Shown here: piece after piece, positions 45,403 to 55,383 of the stretch | How the letters are laid out: each line of letters starts with the position of its first letter | How positions within the stretch are numbered: the stretch's first letter is position 1 | NCBI RefSeq assembly: GCF_000178995.1 | Contig: NZ_ADVZ01000004.1 | Coordinates: forward strand, 186,001-250,000 | DNA length: 64,000 nucleotides | Source of the DNA: Afipia sp. 1NLS2 | GTDB lineage: Bacteria; Pseudomonadota; Alphaproteobacteria; Rhizobiales; Xanthobacteraceae | Direction: 5' to 3' | Notes under the pieces: generated by a model | Seen by the model: the letters and a program-made list of their open reading frames with translations, nothing else | Told to the model about the DNA's origin: nothing | Database searches by the model: none | Made by a program: the position numbers and the translations under genes

Positions 45403-46002
45403 ATGCCCAATCCAACCATCTACTTCATCCGCCACGGCCAGACCGAATGGAATGCGGTCGGCCGCTTTCAGGGTTCGCAGGACATTCCGCTGAACGAGCT
45501 TGGCAAGACGCAGGCGGTTCGCGCCGGTGAATTACTCGCCAGCATTCTGGCCGGAGACTCCCACCATCCGGAGCGCATCCCGTTCGTGGCGTCGCCGCTC
45601 GGCCGGGCGCGCCAGACCATGGAACTGGTGCGTGGCGAGATCGGCGTGCCGCCGCACGGCTATCAGGTCGACGACCGGCTACGCGAGATCGGCTACGGCC
45701 ATTGGGAGGGCTCGACCCTGATCGAGATGGAGCAGTCGCATCCTGAACTGTTCGCCCAGCGCCAGGCTGACAAATGGGGCGTGCCGCCGCCGGGTGGCGA
45801 AAGCTATGCCTCGGTGAGCCTGCGGATGCGCGACTGGTACGATTCGCTGCTGCAGGACACGGTGGCCGTCTCGCATGGCGGCTCCTGCCGCGCGCTGATG
45901 GCCGCGCTGGAGATTGAGACGCCGGTCAACGCCGCCGAGATTTATATCGAGCAGGGCGTGGTCTACGTCTTCAAGGACGGTAAGGTCACGAAGCATAGTT
46001 AA
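45403..46002 (+). CDS. Histidine phosphatase (phosphoglycerate-mutase-like) family protein
   Basis: 199 residues from the ATG at 45403. RHG motif FIRHGQTEWN near the N terminus (catalytic His), the LGRARQTME arginine, HWEG-containing EIGYGHWEGSTL and VSHGGSCRALM with the second His. Members are phosphatases of sugar phosphates, nucleotides or alpha-ribazole phosphate; the substrate is unclear. The frame reads open back to 45268 through a repeat, but MPNPTIYFIRHG is the natural start. Confidence 0.88.
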   Translation: MPNPTIYFIRHGQTEWNAVGRFQGSQDIPLNELGKTQAVRAGELLASILAGDSHHPERIPFVASPLGRARQTMELVRGEIGVPPHGYQVDDRLREIGYGHWEGSTLIEMEQSHPELFAQRQADKWGVPPPGGESYASVSLRMRDWYDSLLQDTVAVSHGGSCRALMAALEIETPVNAAEIYIEQGVVYVFKDGKVTKHS

Positions 46003-46040
46003 GGGCGGGCGTTAGCTGCCTACCTGCTGCACCGGCTTTT

Positions 46041-46122
46041 CGTCATGTCCGGCCTTCTGCCGGGCATCCACATCTCCCGCATGGTTAAGACGTGGATGGC
46101 CGGGTCAAGCGCGGCCATGACG
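46041..46122. repeat. REP-like intergenic repeat
   Basis: The arms CGTCATGTCCGG... and ...GCGGCCATGACG are imperfect complements, with inner GGCATCCAC / GTGGATGGCC. It resembles the CGTCATGGCCGGGC type of palindrome seen repeatedly in Bradyrhizobium-group genomes. Lies between the phosphatase stop and the aroC promoter. Confidence 0.6.
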
Positions 46123-46125
46123 GCT

Positions 46126-46142
46126 GTTGCGATCATCGCAAC
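46126..46142. promoter_or_regulatory. Perfect 17-bp palindrome upstream of aroC
   Basis: GTTGCGAT-C-ATCGCAAC: 8-bp arms with one central base, no mismatches. TTGCGA within the left arm would be a plausible -35 (17 bp before TACGAA at the next palindrome). May be an operator. Confidence 0.45.
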
Positions 46143-46148
46143 ATCCGT

Positions 46149-46183
46149 CTACGAAATGTAGTGATTTTGACTACACTTCGTAG
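46149..46183. promoter_or_regulatory. Double CTAC-N5-GTAG box, BlaI/CopY-like operator, before aroC
   Basis: CTACGAAATGTAG (46149-46161) and CTACACTTCGTAG (46171-46183) are inverted copies of one 13-bp element, with centres 22 bp apart (about two helical turns). The whole forms a 14-bp-arm inverted repeat with one mismatch. The element resembles BlaI/MecI/CopY-family boxes (TACA-n-TGTA type). The second box ends 23 bp before the aroC start. The regulator is not in the window. Confidence 0.5.
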
Positions 46184-46206
46184 TTTGTGCGGCCCGGATT
46201 AGCTCC

Positions 46207-47289
46207 ATGTCCTTCAATACCTTCGGTCACATGTTCCGCGTCACCACCTTTGGCGAAAGCCACGGGGTCGCGCTTGGCTGCGTGGTGGATGGCTGCCCGC
46301 CGCGGATTCCGCTGACCGTTGAGGAAATCCAGTTGGACCTCGACCGTCGCAAACCCGGCCAGTCGCGCTTCACCACCCAGCGGCAGGAAGCCGATCAGGT
46401 CAAGATTCTGTCCGGCGTGATGGAGACCGAGCGCGGGCAGGTGACGACCGGCGCGCCGATCGCGCTGATGATCGAGAACACCGACCAGCGCTCGAAGGAC
46501 TATTCCGACATCAAGGACAAGTATCGTCCCGGCCACGCCGACTACACCTACGAGGCCAAATACGGCATCCGCGACTACCGCGGCGGCGGCCGCTCGTCGG
46601 CGCGCGAAACCGCTGCGCGCGTCGCGGCAGGCGCGGTCGCACGCAAGGTCGTTCCCGATGTGAAGATACGTGCGGCACTGGTGCAGATGGGGCCGCACAA
46701 GATCGATCGCGCCAACTGGAACTGGGACGAGGTCGCGCGCAATCCGTTCTTCTGTCCCGACCCGGTGAAGGCGCAATTCTTCGAGGAATATCTCGACGAC
46801 ATTCGCAAGAGCGGTTCGTCGATCGGCGCGGTGATCGAAGTTGTCGCGGAGAATGTTCCGGCTGGATGGGGCGCGCCGATCTACGGCAAGCTCGATGGCG
46901 ACATCGCGGCGGCGATGATGAGCATCAATGCGGTGAAGGGCGTGGAAATCGGCGCAGGCTTCGGCGCGGCGGAACTGCGCGGTGAGGATAACGCCGACGA
47001 GATGCGCCACGGCAACAACGGCCCGGTGTTCCTGTCGAACCACGCCGGGGGCATTCTCGGCGGTATCTCGACCGGGCAGGCGGTGGTGGCGCGGTTTGCG
47101 GTGAAGCCGACCTCGTCGATCCTCACGCCGCGCCGGACGGTGGATCGCTCCGGTGCCGAGACGGATATCGTCACTAAGGGGCGGCATGACCCCTGCGTTG
47201 GCATTCGCGCCGTTCCGGTGGGCGAGGCGATGATGGCCTGCGTGCTCGCCGATCACTTTTTGCGGCACCGCGGCCAGAACGGTGCGTGA
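46207..47289 (+). CDS. aroC: Chorismate synthase
   Basis: 360 residues. AroC converts EPSP to chorismate, the branch point to aromatic amino acids, folate and quinones, using reduced FMN. All signature blocks are present: [15 protein letters not shown] at the N terminus, [30 protein letters not shown] with [10 protein letters not shown], and [16 protein letters not shown]. Cytosolic tetramer. Transcribed alone from a short region packed with palindromes and a REP-like repeat, which is unusual for a housekeeping gene. Confidence 0.97.
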   Translation: MSFNTFGHMFRVTTFGESHGVALGCVVDGCPPRIPLTVEEIQLDLDRRKPGQSRFTTQRQEADQVKILSGVMETERGQVTTGAPIALMIENTDQRSKDYSDIKDKYRPGHADYTYEAKYGIRDYRGGGRSSARETAARVAAGAVARKVVPDVKIRAALVQMGPHKIDRANWNWDEVARNPFFCPDPVKAQFFEEYLDDIRKSGSSIGAVIEVVAENVPAGWGAPIYGKLDGDIAAAMMSINAVKGVEIGAGFGAAELRGEDNADEMRHGNNGPVFLSNHAGGILGGISTGQAVVARFAVKPTSSILTPRRTVDRSGAETDIVTKGRHDPCVGIRAVPVGEAMMACVLADHFLRHRGQNGA

Positions 47290-47379
47290 CGCGCCGGTTC
47301 CTCGTTCACAACTTACTGAGCGGGGAAGGAAATAGAGCCTCGCACATTATCTCCACGGATACGGATGTGGAGGTGTGCG

Positions 47380-47982
47380 ATGATCAGGAAAATCATGATG
47401 GGTGCGGCGCTGGCCGCCGCCGTGGCGGCGTTCGATCCCGGCGTCGCGCTGGCGCAGGGTCATGGGCACGGCGGTGGCGGTGGCGGTGGCCATATGGGCG
47501 GCGGCGGCGGTGCTCACTTTGGTGGAGGTGGCGGTGCTCACTTCGGTGGAGGGGGTGGCGCGCATTTCGGCGGCGGCTTTGCACGCGGCGGTGGTGGTGG
47601 ATTCAACAGTTTTGCGGCGCACGGCGGCGTCCGCAACAGTTTCGCGTCCACCAATTCAGGCGTGATGCGGAATGCGACGGTGAATCGCTCGTTCAGCAAC
47701 ACCGCCCGCATGTCGCAGAACATGCAGTATCACCACTGGAATAACGGGAATTCCGGCTGGCATCACCACGGCCGGCGCCATGCTTTCTTCGCGCCGGGGC
47801 TGGCGTTCGGCTACGGCTACTATGGTGGCTATTACGACGATTACCCGTACGACAGCGCCTATTACGACGATGGCTATTACGGCGACGATTATGCCTACAA
47901 CGACTATGACGGGTGCTATCGCATTCAGCGCTACCACACGCGCAGCGGCTGGCACAAACGCACCGTGAACGTCTGCCAGTGA
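47380..47982 (+). CDS. Glycine-rich exported protein with GGGGGAHF repeats
   Basis: 200 residues. Signal peptide up to about residue 26 (MIRKIMMGAALAAAVAAFDP to VALAQ). Next comes a Gly/His-rich stretch with three tandem GGGGGAHF units (24-bp DNA repeats around 47506-47577), then a Ser/Asn part, a His-rich patch (YHHWNNGNSGWHHHGRRH), a Tyr/Asp/Gly-rich segment (YYGGYYDDYPYDSAYYDDGY) and a C-terminal two-cysteine end. GGAGG lies 6 bases before the ATG. Probably an envelope or surface protein; His patches could bind metal, which is inference. Ends at a strong terminator. Confidence 0.75.
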   Translation: MIRKIMMGAALAAAVAAFDPGVALAQGHGHGGGGGGGHMGGGGGAHFGGGGGAHFGGGGGAHFGGGFARGGGGGFNSFAAHGGVRNSFASTNSGVMRNATVNRSFSNTARMSQNMQYHHWNNGNSGWHHHGRRHAFFAPGLAFGYGYYGGYYDDYPYDSAYYDDGYYGDDYAYNDYDGCYRIQRYHTRSGWHKRTVNVCQ

Positions 47983-47999
47983 TGGCGTGAGAGCAAATA

Positions 48000-48029
48000 A
48001 AAACGGCGGCCAGGCGGCCGCCGTTTTTT
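48000..48029. terminator. Strong bidirectional terminator
   Basis: A 12-bp perfect stem (AAAACGGCGGCC / GGCCGCCGTTTT) with a 4-base loop, A-rich on the left and TTTTTT on the right. It ends the glycine-rich gene (+) and the chemoreceptor gene (-). Confidence 0.88.
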
Positions 48030-48049
48030 GCTTGTGAAAGCTGCGCTGC

Positions 48050-49732
48050 TTAAGCGGCGCGGATCTGGGTGATAAAGCTCTGCACCTCGACCTGGAGCCG
48101 GGTGCTTTCCTGCGCCAGTGACTGCGCGGCGGAGAACACCTGCGAGGAGGCTGCGCCCGTTTCGCTGTTGCCGCGGCTGACGTCGTCGATGTTGACGGCA
48201 ACCTGCGAGCAAAGCTCGGCGGCCTGGCGGACGTTGCGGGCGATTTCCTGCGTCGCGGCGCCCTGTTCCTCGACGGCGGCGGCGATGGCCGAGGAGATTT
48301 CCGAGATCTGGTCGATCGTCGCGCTGATCTCCTTGATGGTCACCACCGAGTCGTCGGTCGCGGCCTGCATCCCGGCGATCTGCGCGCCGATCTCGTCGGT
48401 CGCCTTCGCGGTCTGCGATGCCAGCGCCTTCACCTCGGACGCCACAACCGCGAAGCCGCGCCCGGCCTCACCGGCACGCGCCGCCTCGATGGTGGCGTTG
48501 AGCGCGAGCAGGTTGGTCTGCTCGGCAATCGCGGTGATCAGCTTGACGACGTCGCCGATGCGGGCGGCGGCGGCGGAGAGCTCGCTGATGCTGGAGTTGG
48601 TCTTTTCGGCCTGCTGAACCGCGCGCTGGGCGACGCGGCTCGATTCCATGACCTGGCGGCCGATCTCGCCGACGGAGGAGGTGATCTCCTCGGTGGCGGC
48701 AGCGGTCGACTGGATGCTTTCCGACACGGTGCGCGAGCCGTTGGCGGCGGAAGTCGACAGTTGCTGGGTGACGTCGGCGGCCTTGGTCAGCGTTCCCGCA
48801 GAGGATTCCATCTCGGTGGAGGCGGATGAGAACGACGTCACAAGCTCACCGATCATGCTCTCGAACTTGCGGGTGATGCCGTCCACGGTTTCGGCGCGCT
48901 GCATTTTGGCCGTCGCTTCCTCGGCGGCGGCAGCATCAGCCGCCTTCTTGGCGACCAGTGCCTCCTTGAAGACCTGCAACGTCGCGGCGATCTTGCCGAT
49001 CTCGGTTTTCTTGCCCTGATGGGGAATTTCCGGGGACAGATCGCCCTGGGCCAGCAACTGCATCGGCTCGACGACCGAGGCGATGCCCTTCGTGACGTCG
49101 CGCACGATCAGGAAGGCAGCAGTTGCGCCGAGCAGGATCAGGATAACGAGCCCGCTGAGCATGACCAGGAATGCTCTTTCGTACTCGCTGGTGGCCGTAT
49201 CGCCGGCGCGATCGGCGCCCTTGTCGTTGAAGACCACGATCTTGGCGAGAGCGGCATCCATCGCCCGGCCGACCTTCACGACCTTGGTGGCGTTCAGTTT
49301 GCGTGCCTGAGCAAAGTCGTATTTGCGAGCTGCGGAGATCACTTCATCGGCCCCTGCCCGGAAGGCTTTCCATTCGGTGCCCAAGTCTTGGTACATCGCC
49401 TGTTCTTCAGACGTGGTGGCCAGCTTGCCGTAGGCTTCGAAGGCCTTCACGAAATCACGCGATCGCGCATCGATATTCTTCTGGATGTCGAGCATCTCCG
49501 TTTCATCAGGCCCGGGGAGGTAATCGCGCAAAACGGCCCGGAAGCGTGCGGCCTGGGTCCGCATCTCACCGAGCAGGCGGATGCTGGGAAGCCAGTTGCC
49601 CCGGATTTCCTGGGTCGACTTGTTGATCGTCCGCATCTCGATGATGGAGTAGGTGCCCAGCGCGACGAGCGAGAGCAGCAGAACGGAGACGAGAGCGATG
49701 AGCTTGGCGCTGATCGAGAGCCTGGAGAGCAT
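48050..49732 (-). CDS. Methyl-accepting chemotaxis protein
   Basis: 560 residues from the ATG at 49732. Inner-membrane receptor: first membrane helix at about residues 9-31 ([20 protein letters not shown]), a ~160-residue periplasmic four-helix-bundle-like sensor ([20 protein letters not shown]), second helix near 190-212 ([20 protein letters not shown]), a HAMP domain, and the cytosolic signalling domain with the hairpin tip [20 protein letters not shown] followed by [12 protein letters not shown]. The ligand is unknown. No che genes lie nearby. The frame stays open upstream to 51316, but that part is antisense-like shadow sequence. Confidence 0.93.
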   Translation of the reverse strand: MLSRLSISAKLIALVSVLLLSLVALGTYSIIEMRTINKSTQEIRGNWLPSIRLLGEMRTQAARFRAVLRDYLPGPDETEMLDIQKNIDARSRDFVKAFEAYGKLATTSEEQAMYQDLGTEWKAFRAGADEVISAARKYDFAQARKLNATKVVKVGRAMDAALAKIVVFNDKGADRAGDTATSEYERAFLVMLSGLVILILLGATAAFLIVRDVTKGIASVVEPMQLLAQGDLSPEIPHQGKKTEIGKIAATLQVFKEALVAKKAADAAAAEEATAKMQRAETVDGITRKFESMIGELVTSFSSASTEMESSAGTLTKAADVTQQLSTSAANGSRTVSESIQSTAAATEEITSSVGEIGRQVMESSRVAQRAVQQAEKTNSSISELSAAAARIGDVVKLITAIAEQTNLLALNATIEAARAGEAGRGFAVVASEVKALASQTAKATDEIGAQIAGMQAATDDSVVTIKEISATIDQISEISSAIAAAVEEQGAATQEIARNVRQAAELCSQVAVNIDDVSRGNSETGAASSQVFSAAQSLAQESTRLQVEVQSFITQIRAA

Positions 49733-49910
49733 GGTCAAAGTCCTTAGGCTGGTGAGCCTTGAAAAACGCAAAGCCGCGTTGCCCGAAATGGGCTCGAACG
49801 GCGGGGAAATGGGTGGCGAGTTCCAGTCGGACCGAGCGTCCCGCGAGAGACGGGGTCCGCGTGTCAAAGGTATAAAGTTAGTGTGAAATGTTAGTAAATT
49901 TCTCTTCATG

Positions 49911-49929
49911 CCGTCACGGCAAGTGACGG
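49911..49929. terminator. Hairpin between chemoreceptor and RNA methyltransferase genes
   Basis: A perfect 7-bp stem (CCGTCAC / GTGACGG) with a 5-base loop, 31 bp after the methyltransferase stop on the minus strand. No T-run follows; it may be a weak terminator. Confidence 0.4.
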
Positions 49930-49959
49930 TTTCATGTCGATTTTCAGCGGTTTGGAGAT

Positions 49960-51201
49960 TTATCGACTGAAGCGCGCCACCAGTTCCACATGGGGGGTGT
50001 GGCGAAACTGATCCACCGGGGTCACCTCGCTTAATTTGAAGCCTCCGCCAAGCAGGATTTTGGCATCGCGGGCGAAGGTGGCGGGGTTGCAGGACACAGC
50101 GACGACGTGCGTCAGCCGGCTGGCCGCGAACTGGCGGCTTTGTGCCTCCGCGCCCTGGCGGGGCGGGTCGAACACGGCGGCGTCGAACTCCCGCAATTCC
50201 TGCGGCACGAGAGGGCGGCGGAACAGGTCGCGCGCCTCTGCGGTGAGTGGTTTCAGGCCCTGCGTGGCGCGGATGGCATCGTTCAGCGCGGCGACGGCTG
50301 CAGCATCGCTGTCGAAGGCGGAGACGCGGAATTTTTCCGCGAGCCGCAGCGCGAATGGGCCGAAGCCGCAGAACAGATCCGCGATCCGCTTGGCGCCCTT
50401 GCATCGTTCTGCGACCAGAGCAGCGAGCGTTTCCTCGCCCGCCTGCGTCGGCTGCATGAACGAGGCTGCGGGCAGCGTCACGGTCGCACGTCCGACGCGC
50501 ACGGTCGGCGGAGCTTGAAGCAGCACCAGTTCGCCATGCCGCGTCAGCCGGGCGAGGCGGTGCTCCTTCGCCAGTCCTGAGAGCTTTGTGAGCATCGCGG
50601 TGTCGAGCGGGCCGGAGCCGCGCACGTCGACGTCGAGGCCATTGTCGGTGGCGCTGACCTGAATATCGAGCGGCTTGGCGACGGGCTTCAGCAGCTCGGC
50701 AATGGCATTGGCCGCCGCGATCGCGCCATCCATCGCCGGATCGAGAATAGGGCAATGGCCGACTGGCACGATCTCGTGCCGTCCGGCGGCGGCAAACCCG
50801 ACGCGCAATTCGCCAGATCCCTGCCGCGCATGGAAGGTGGCGCGGCGGCGTCCGGTGCCGTGCGCATCGACGAGCGCGCCGACCTCGCAGGCGATGCCGG
50901 CCTGCTTCAGCGTATCCACGACAAGGAGGCGCTTCCAATTGCGATAGGCATCCACCTGCCAGTGCTGGATCGCGCAGCCACCGCAGACGCCGAAATACTC
51001 GCAGAAGGGCGCGATCCGCTCGGGGCTCGGCATGATGATCTGGACGAGATCGCGCCGGTCCGCAGGTCTGCCGGGCGAGGCTGCCGTATCGACGGCTTCG
51101 CCGCCGAGCGTGTAGGGGACATAGATGTTCCGGCCGCCATCGAAGGCGACGCCGTCGCCCTGCTGGCCGACATGATCGATGGTGAGGCGCTCCACCTGCA
51201 T
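49960..51201 (-). CDS. Class I SAM-dependent RNA methyltransferase, RumA/RlmD-TrmA family
   Basis: 413 residues. N-terminal TRAM-like RNA-binding part ([16 protein letters not shown]), an iron-sulfur cysteine set ([16 protein letters not shown] plus GHCPILD), and the C-terminal methyltransferase domain with [25 protein letters not shown] and [14 protein letters not shown], whose Cys is the catalytic nucleophile. It should make m5U in 23S rRNA or tRNA; which site is unknown. Its ATG overlaps the tlyA stop by one base. Confidence 0.9.
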   Translation of the reverse strand: MQVERLTIDHVGQQGDGVAFDGGRNIYVPYTLGGEAVDTAASPGRPADRRDLVQIIMPSPERIAPFCEYFGVCGGCAIQHWQVDAYRNWKRLLVVDTLKQAGIACEVGALVDAHGTGRRRATFHARQGSGELRVGFAAAGRHEIVPVGHCPILDPAMDGAIAAANAIAELLKPVAKPLDIQVSATDNGLDVDVRGSGPLDTAMLTKLSGLAKEHRLARLTRHGELVLLQAPPTVRVGRATVTLPAASFMQPTQAGEETLAALVAERCKGAKRIADLFCGFGPFALRLAEKFRVSAFDSDAAAVAALNDAIRATQGLKPLTAEARDLFRRPLVPQELREFDAAVFDPPRQGAEAQSRQFAASRLTHVVAVSCNPATFARDAKILLGGGFKLSEVTPVDQFRHTPHVELVARFSR

Positions 51202-51932
51202 CAGCCGCGCTTTGCGCCGAGGAAGAATTCGCGGTTGCCGTCCCCGCCCTCAATGGCTGAGGGGAACACCTCGATATCGGTGCAGCCCTGCGCGGTGGCG
51301 AAGGCCGCGATATCATCGCAGATGGCGCGATGAACGGCCTCGTCGCGGACGATGCCCTTCTTCACCTGCGCACGCCCGGCCTCGAATTGCGGCTTGATCA
51401 GCGCGAGCATCTGCATCGGCGCGGCGGTGAAGGAGAACACCGCGGGCAATATGAGTTTCAGCGAGATGAAGCTCACATCGATCACCGCGACATCCGGGCG
51501 CTTTTCGAGACGGCGGCCTTCGAGCGAGCGGATATCGGTGTTTTCCATCGAGATGACGCGGGGATTGCCGCGCAGGCTCGGATGCAGTTGCGCGGTGCCG
51601 ACATCGATGGCGAAGACGAGGCTCGCGCCGTTGGCGAGTAGAACTTCGGTGAAGCCGCCGGTGGACGCGCCGACATCGACACAGACATGGTCCTCGATAT
51701 CGAGCGGATAGCGCTCCAGCGCCGCCGCGAGCTTGACGCCACCGCGCGACACCCACGGATGCGCGGGCTCGGCTCTGATGTCCGCGTCAGTTGCAATCGT
51801 TTCCGAGGCTTTGGCGACGACCTTGCCGTTGGCGGTCACCGATCCGGCTTCGATAGCGGCCTGCGCGCGGGCGCGGCTCTCGAACAGGCCGCGTTCGACC
51901 AGAAGCACATCAGCGCGTTTGCGTTCGGTCAT
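51201..51932 (-). CDS. tlyA: TlyA-family rRNA 2'-O-methyltransferase / hemolysin-like protein
   Basis: 243 residues from the ATG at 51932. N-terminal S4 RNA-binding domain ([20 protein letters not shown]), then an FtsJ-like methyltransferase domain with the K-D-K-E-type set: [29 protein letters not shown] (SAM-binding), [16 protein letters not shown] and IKPQFEAGR. TlyA proteins methylate 16S and 23S rRNA at cytidines in mycobacteria; older annotations call them hemolysins. It sits between dxs and the RNA methyltransferase. Confidence 0.92.
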   Translation of the reverse strand: MTERKRADVLLVERGLFESRARAQAAIEAGSVTANGKVVAKASETIATDADIRAEPAHPWVSRGGVKLAAALERYPLDIEDHVCVDVGASTGGFTEVLLANGASLVFAIDVGTAQLHPSLRGNPRVISMENTDIRSLEGRRLEKRPDVAVIDVSFISLKLILPAVFSFTAAPMQMLALIKPQFEAGRAQVKKGIVRDEAVHRAICDDIAAFATAQGCTDIEVFPSAIEGGDGNREFFLGAKRG

Positions 51933-51970
51933 GGCCGCGCCTTTCACGTCTCAGGATGACGTGAGCCAGC

Positions 51971-53893
51971 TTACGCCAGCTTGCTGGACGGCGCACCCTT
52001 GCCGAGCGCCTCGAACACCTTCGCCACGATGGCTTTCGCATCCAACCCGGCCTGTTCGTACATCTTTGCGGGACTGTCCTGATCGATGAAGATGTCGGGC
52101 AGTACCATCGAGCGAACCCGCACACCCTTGTCGAGCGCGCCATGATCGGCGAGCGCCTGAATGACATGGGTGCCGAAGCCACCGATCGCGCCTTCCTCGA
52201 CCGTGATCAGCACGTCATGCGAGCGCGCGAGTTTCAGCGTGAGGTCGATGTCGAGCGGCTTGAGGAAGCGCGCGTCAGCAACTGTCGTGGATAGGCCGTA
52301 CGATTCCAGTTCGTCGGCGGCCTTGAGGCATTCGCCGAGCCGGGTGCCAAACGAGAACAGCGCGACCTTCGCGCCTTCACGCAGCACGCGGCCCTTGCCG
52401 ATTTCGAGCGGCACGCCGACATCCGGCAGTTCAAGCCCAAGCCCTTCGCCGCGCGGATAACGCAGCGCGCTCGGCGCGTTGTCGATTGCAACCTGCGTTG
52501 CGACCATGTGCACGAGGTCGGCCTCGTCGCCTGCCGCCATGATGATGAGGTTCGGCAGGCAGCCGAGATAGGTGTTGTCGAACGCGCCCGCATGGGTCGG
52601 GCCGTCGGCGCCGACAAGGCCCGCGCGGTCGATGGCGAAGCGCACCGGAAGATTCTGGATCGCGACGTCGTGCACGACCTGATCGTATCCGCGTTGCAGG
52701 AAGGTGGAATACAGAGCGCAGAACGGCTTGTAGCCCTCGGTGGCGAGGCCCGCCGCGAACGTCACCGCATGCTGTTCGGCGATGCCGACATCGAAGGTGC
52801 GCTCGGGAAACGACTTGGCGAAAATATCGACGCCGGTGCCGCCCGGCATCGCACCGGTGATGGCGACGATCTTGTCGTCCTTCTGCGCTTCCTTGGTGAG
52901 GCTGTTGCCGAACACCGAAGTGTAGGAGGGCGCGTTCGACTTTGTCTTGAACTGCTTGCCGGTGGCGACATCGAACTTCACCACGCCATGATAGCGATCG
53001 TCGGATTCCTCCGCCGGCGCATAGCCCTTGCCCTTTTTGGTGACGACATGGATGAGCACCGGGCCGGTGCCATTGTCGCGCACATTGGTGAGCACTGGCA
53101 GCAGGTGGTCGAGGTTGTGGCCGTCGATCGGGCCGACATAGAACATGCCGAGTTCTTCGAACAGCATGCCGCCCGCCACCATGCCGCGCGCATATTCCTC
53201 CGCGCGCAAGGTGCGGTCCTCGAAGAATTTCGGCATCCGGTGAGCGATATTCTTCAAAATCTCTCGCGCGGTGCCGTAGGTCTGGCTGGAGATCAGCCGC
53301 GCCAGGTAGGCGGACATCGCACCTACCGGCGGCGCGATCGACATGTCGTTATCGTTGAGGATGACGATCAGGCGTGAGTTCAGCGCGCCCGCGTTGTTCA
53401 TCGCCTCATAGGCCATGCCCGCCGACATCGAGCCGTCGCCGATCACCGCGATGACGTTGTTGTTGCCCTGTTGCAGGTCGCGCGCAACCGCCATGCCGAG
53501 ACCGGCGGAGATCGAGGTCGAGGAATGCGCGGTGCCGAAAGCATCGTATTCACTCTCGGCGCGCTTCGGAAAGCCGGACAGGCCGCCGCCCTGCCGCAGC
53601 GTGCGGATACGGTCGCGGCGTCCGGTGAGAATCTTGTGCGGGTAGGCCTGATGGCCAACGTCCCAGATGATGCGGTCGTCGGGCGTGTTGAACACATAGT
53701 GCAATGCGACCGTCAGTTCGACCACGCCGAGGCCCGCGCCGAGATGGCCGCCGGTGACGGAGACGGCATCGACCATTTCGCGGCGCAGTTCGTCCGCGAC
53801 CTGCGGCAACTGCTCGGGCGAAAGCGCACGCAGCTTGTCGGGGGTCGGAATGGTATCGAGCAACGGGGTCGTGCTGGTCTGAGACACGGTCAA
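51971..53893 (-). CDS. dxs: 1-Deoxy-D-xylulose-5-phosphate synthase
   Basis: 640 residues, normal length. DXS condenses pyruvate and glyceraldehyde 3-phosphate to start the MEP isoprenoid pathway. ThDP-binding motif [37 protein letters not shown] near the start, [17 protein letters not shown], the pyrimidine-domain glutamate in [17 protein letters not shown], and [16 protein letters not shown]-terminal transketolase domain intact. In the minus-strand run xseB-dxs-tlyA-RNA methyltransferase, an order common in Rhizobiales. Confidence 0.97.
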   Translation of the reverse strand: MTVSQTSTTPLLDTIPTPDKLRALSPEQLPQVADELRREMVDAVSVTGGHLGAGLGVVELTVALHYVFNTPDDRIIWDVGHQAYPHKILTGRRDRIRTLRQGGGLSGFPKRAESEYDAFGTAHSSTSISAGLGMAVARDLQQGNNNVIAVIGDGSMSAGMAYEAMNNAGALNSRLIVILNDNDMSIAPPVGAMSAYLARLISSQTYGTAREILKNIAHRMPKFFEDRTLRAEEYARGMVAGGMLFEELGMFYVGPIDGHNLDHLLPVLTNVRDNGTGPVLIHVVTKKGKGYAPAEESDDRYHGVVKFDVATGKQFKTKSNAPSYTSVFGNSLTKEAQKDDKIVAITGAMPGGTGVDIFAKSFPERTFDVGIAEQHAVTFAAGLATEGYKPFCALYSTFLQRGYDQVVHDVAIQNLPVRFAIDRAGLVGADGPTHAGAFDNTYLGCLPNLIIMAAGDEADLVHMVATQVAIDNAPSALRYPRGEGLGLELPDVGVPLEIGKGRVLREGAKVALFSFGTRLGECLKAADELESYGLSTTVADARFLKPLDIDLTLKLARSHDVLITVEEGAIGGFGTHVIQALADHGALDKGVRVRSMVLPDIFIDQDSPAKMYEQAGLDAKAIVAKVFEALGKGAPSSKLA

Positions 53894-54071
53894 GCCTTGC
53901 AGAAATAAAGGAAAAACGGCTGTCTGGCCTGTGGCCGCGCCGTATGTGCCGAGGCTTTATACCAATTCCAAAGTCATGCCAATGTGCCGGACCGCCGGAA
54001 AATGGCGTTGCAAAACCGGCCAATCCGGTGGCAGCCGAAAGCCGGGCAGGGGCTGCGCCTGGCCGAAAACC

Positions 54072-54323
54072 TCAGCGGACGTCGAGCGGCTCCACGCCCG
54101 CGGGCGCGCCAGTGGCGTCGGTGGTGATCTTGTCCACCCGTGCCTCCGCGAGCCGCAGCAGTTCCTCGCAACGCCGCTTCAGCGTCTCGCCGCGCTCATA
54201 GATCGCGACCGATTCTTCCAGCGGCACCTTGCCGTCTTCCAGACGCTTGACGATGGATTCAAGTTCCTCGATCGCGCGCTCGAATGTCATCGTCTTGATG
54301 TCGGCGTGGCTGTTACTGGCCAT
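54072..54323 (-). CDS. xseB: Exodeoxyribonuclease VII small subunit
   Basis: 83 residues from the ATG at 54323. The family helix-pair is clear: FERAIEELESIVKRLEDGKV, then PLEESVAIYERGETLKRRCE and LLRLAEARVDKI. XseB forms long coiled assemblies with XseA to degrade single-stranded DNA. It precedes dxs by 178 bp; xseA is not in the window. Confidence 0.95.
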   Translation of the reverse strand: MASNSHADIKTMTFERAIEELESIVKRLEDGKVPLEESVAIYERGETLKRRCEELLRLAEARVDKITTDATGAPAGVEPLDVR

Positions 54324-54396
54324 AGAGTGTTCCCCGGTCGATTCTGTGGCGCTTCTCAAAGCGTAGGTCTGATTTGCGGACGCAATGTGGCGCGGT

Positions 54397-55329
54397 TCAG
54401 TGCCCCATCAGGGCGCTGACATGCTCAACGATCGAATCGTGCAGGCCCTGCAGGTCGTAGCCGCCTTCGAGCACCGAGACGATACGTCCGCCCGCGCTCT
54501 TGTCGGCGACGTCCATCAGCTTCTTCGTCACCCATCCGAAATCCTTCTCGTCGAGCTGGATGTTGGCGAGCGGATCGCGCCAGTGCGCGTCGAAGCCCGC
54601 CGAGATGATGACGAGTTCGGGTGAGAATTTCTCAAGCTGCGGCAGGATCACGCCCTCGAACGCCTCGCGGAATTTCGGGCCGCCTTCGCCCGGACGCATC
54701 GGCGCGTTGACGATGGTGTCGTGCTCGCCGCGCTCCTGCGTGGCGCCGGTGCCGGGAAACAGCGGCATCTGGTGCGTCGAGCAATACATCACGGTCGGAT
54801 CGGCCCAGAAAATGTCCTGCGAGCCGTTGCCGTGGTGCACGTCGAAATCGACCACCGCGACGCGGCCGATGCCGTGCTTTTTCTGCGCGTAGCGCGCGGC
54901 AATCGCGGCCTGATCGAAAATGCAGAAGCCCATCGCGCGGTTGCGCTCGGCATGATGGCCGCAGGGGCGGGTGCCGACGAAGACGTTCTGCGCTTTGCCG
55001 CTGACCACAGCATCGACACCTGCATTGGCGCCGCCGACGCCGCGCATCGCGGCTTCCCAGGTGCCGGGCGACATCATCGTATCCCCGTCGATATAGACGA
55101 TGCCCTGCTTCGGTGCCATCTCGCGGATCTCATCGACGTAACTTTCGTCGTGGCACAGCTTGACGGTTTCGATGTCGCCCATCGGCGCTTCCTCGCGCAC
55201 CAGCGGCTTGAAGATGTCCTGGCTCAGCGCCTTCTCCATCGCGCGGATGCGGTCGGGACGCTCCGGATGGCCTTCGCTCACCTTGTGATTGAGGGAGGAA
55301 GCGGTATGCGTCAGCAGAAGAGTAGACAT
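54397..55329 (-). CDS. Histone-deacetylase-superfamily hydrolase
   Basis: 310 residues from the ATG at 55329, with AAGGA 8 bases upstream (an in-frame TTG at 55335 is less likely). Arginase/deacetylase fold with zinc site: RPCGHHAERNRAMGFC, VAVVDFDVHHGNGSQDIFW, STHQMPLFPGTG and IISAGFDAHWRDPLA. Bacterial members include acetylpolyamine amidohydrolases and acetoin-utilisation AcuC-type proteins; the substrate is unresolved. It lies 73 bp upstream of xseB on the same strand. Confidence 0.9.
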   Translation of the reverse strand: MSTLLLTHTASSLNHKVSEGHPERPDRIRAMEKALSQDIFKPLVREEAPMGDIETVKLCHDESYVDEIREMAPKQGIVYIDGDTMMSPGTWEAAMRGVGGANAGVDAVVSGKAQNVFVGTRPCGHHAERNRAMGFCIFDQAAIAARYAQKKHGIGRVAVVDFDVHHGNGSQDIFWADPTVMYCSTHQMPLFPGTGATQERGEHDTIVNAPMRPGEGGPKFREAFEGVILPQLEKFSPELVIISAGFDAHWRDPLANIQLDEKDFGWVTKKLMDVADKSAGGRIVSVLEGGYDLQGLHDSIVEHVSALMGH

Positions 55330-55383
55330 GGACAATCCTTGCAGATGGAACGGGTACAGACCTAACGAGTGCGAACCTAAGGG

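Noticed and set aside
49733-51316. Minus-strand frame open for ~530 codons upstream of the chemoreceptor, giving an apparent 1088-residue protein
   Set aside because: The extra part overlaps the RNA methyltransferase in another frame, is Arg/Pro-rich shadow sequence with no domain, and the chemoreceptor has a natural start with a membrane helix at 49732.
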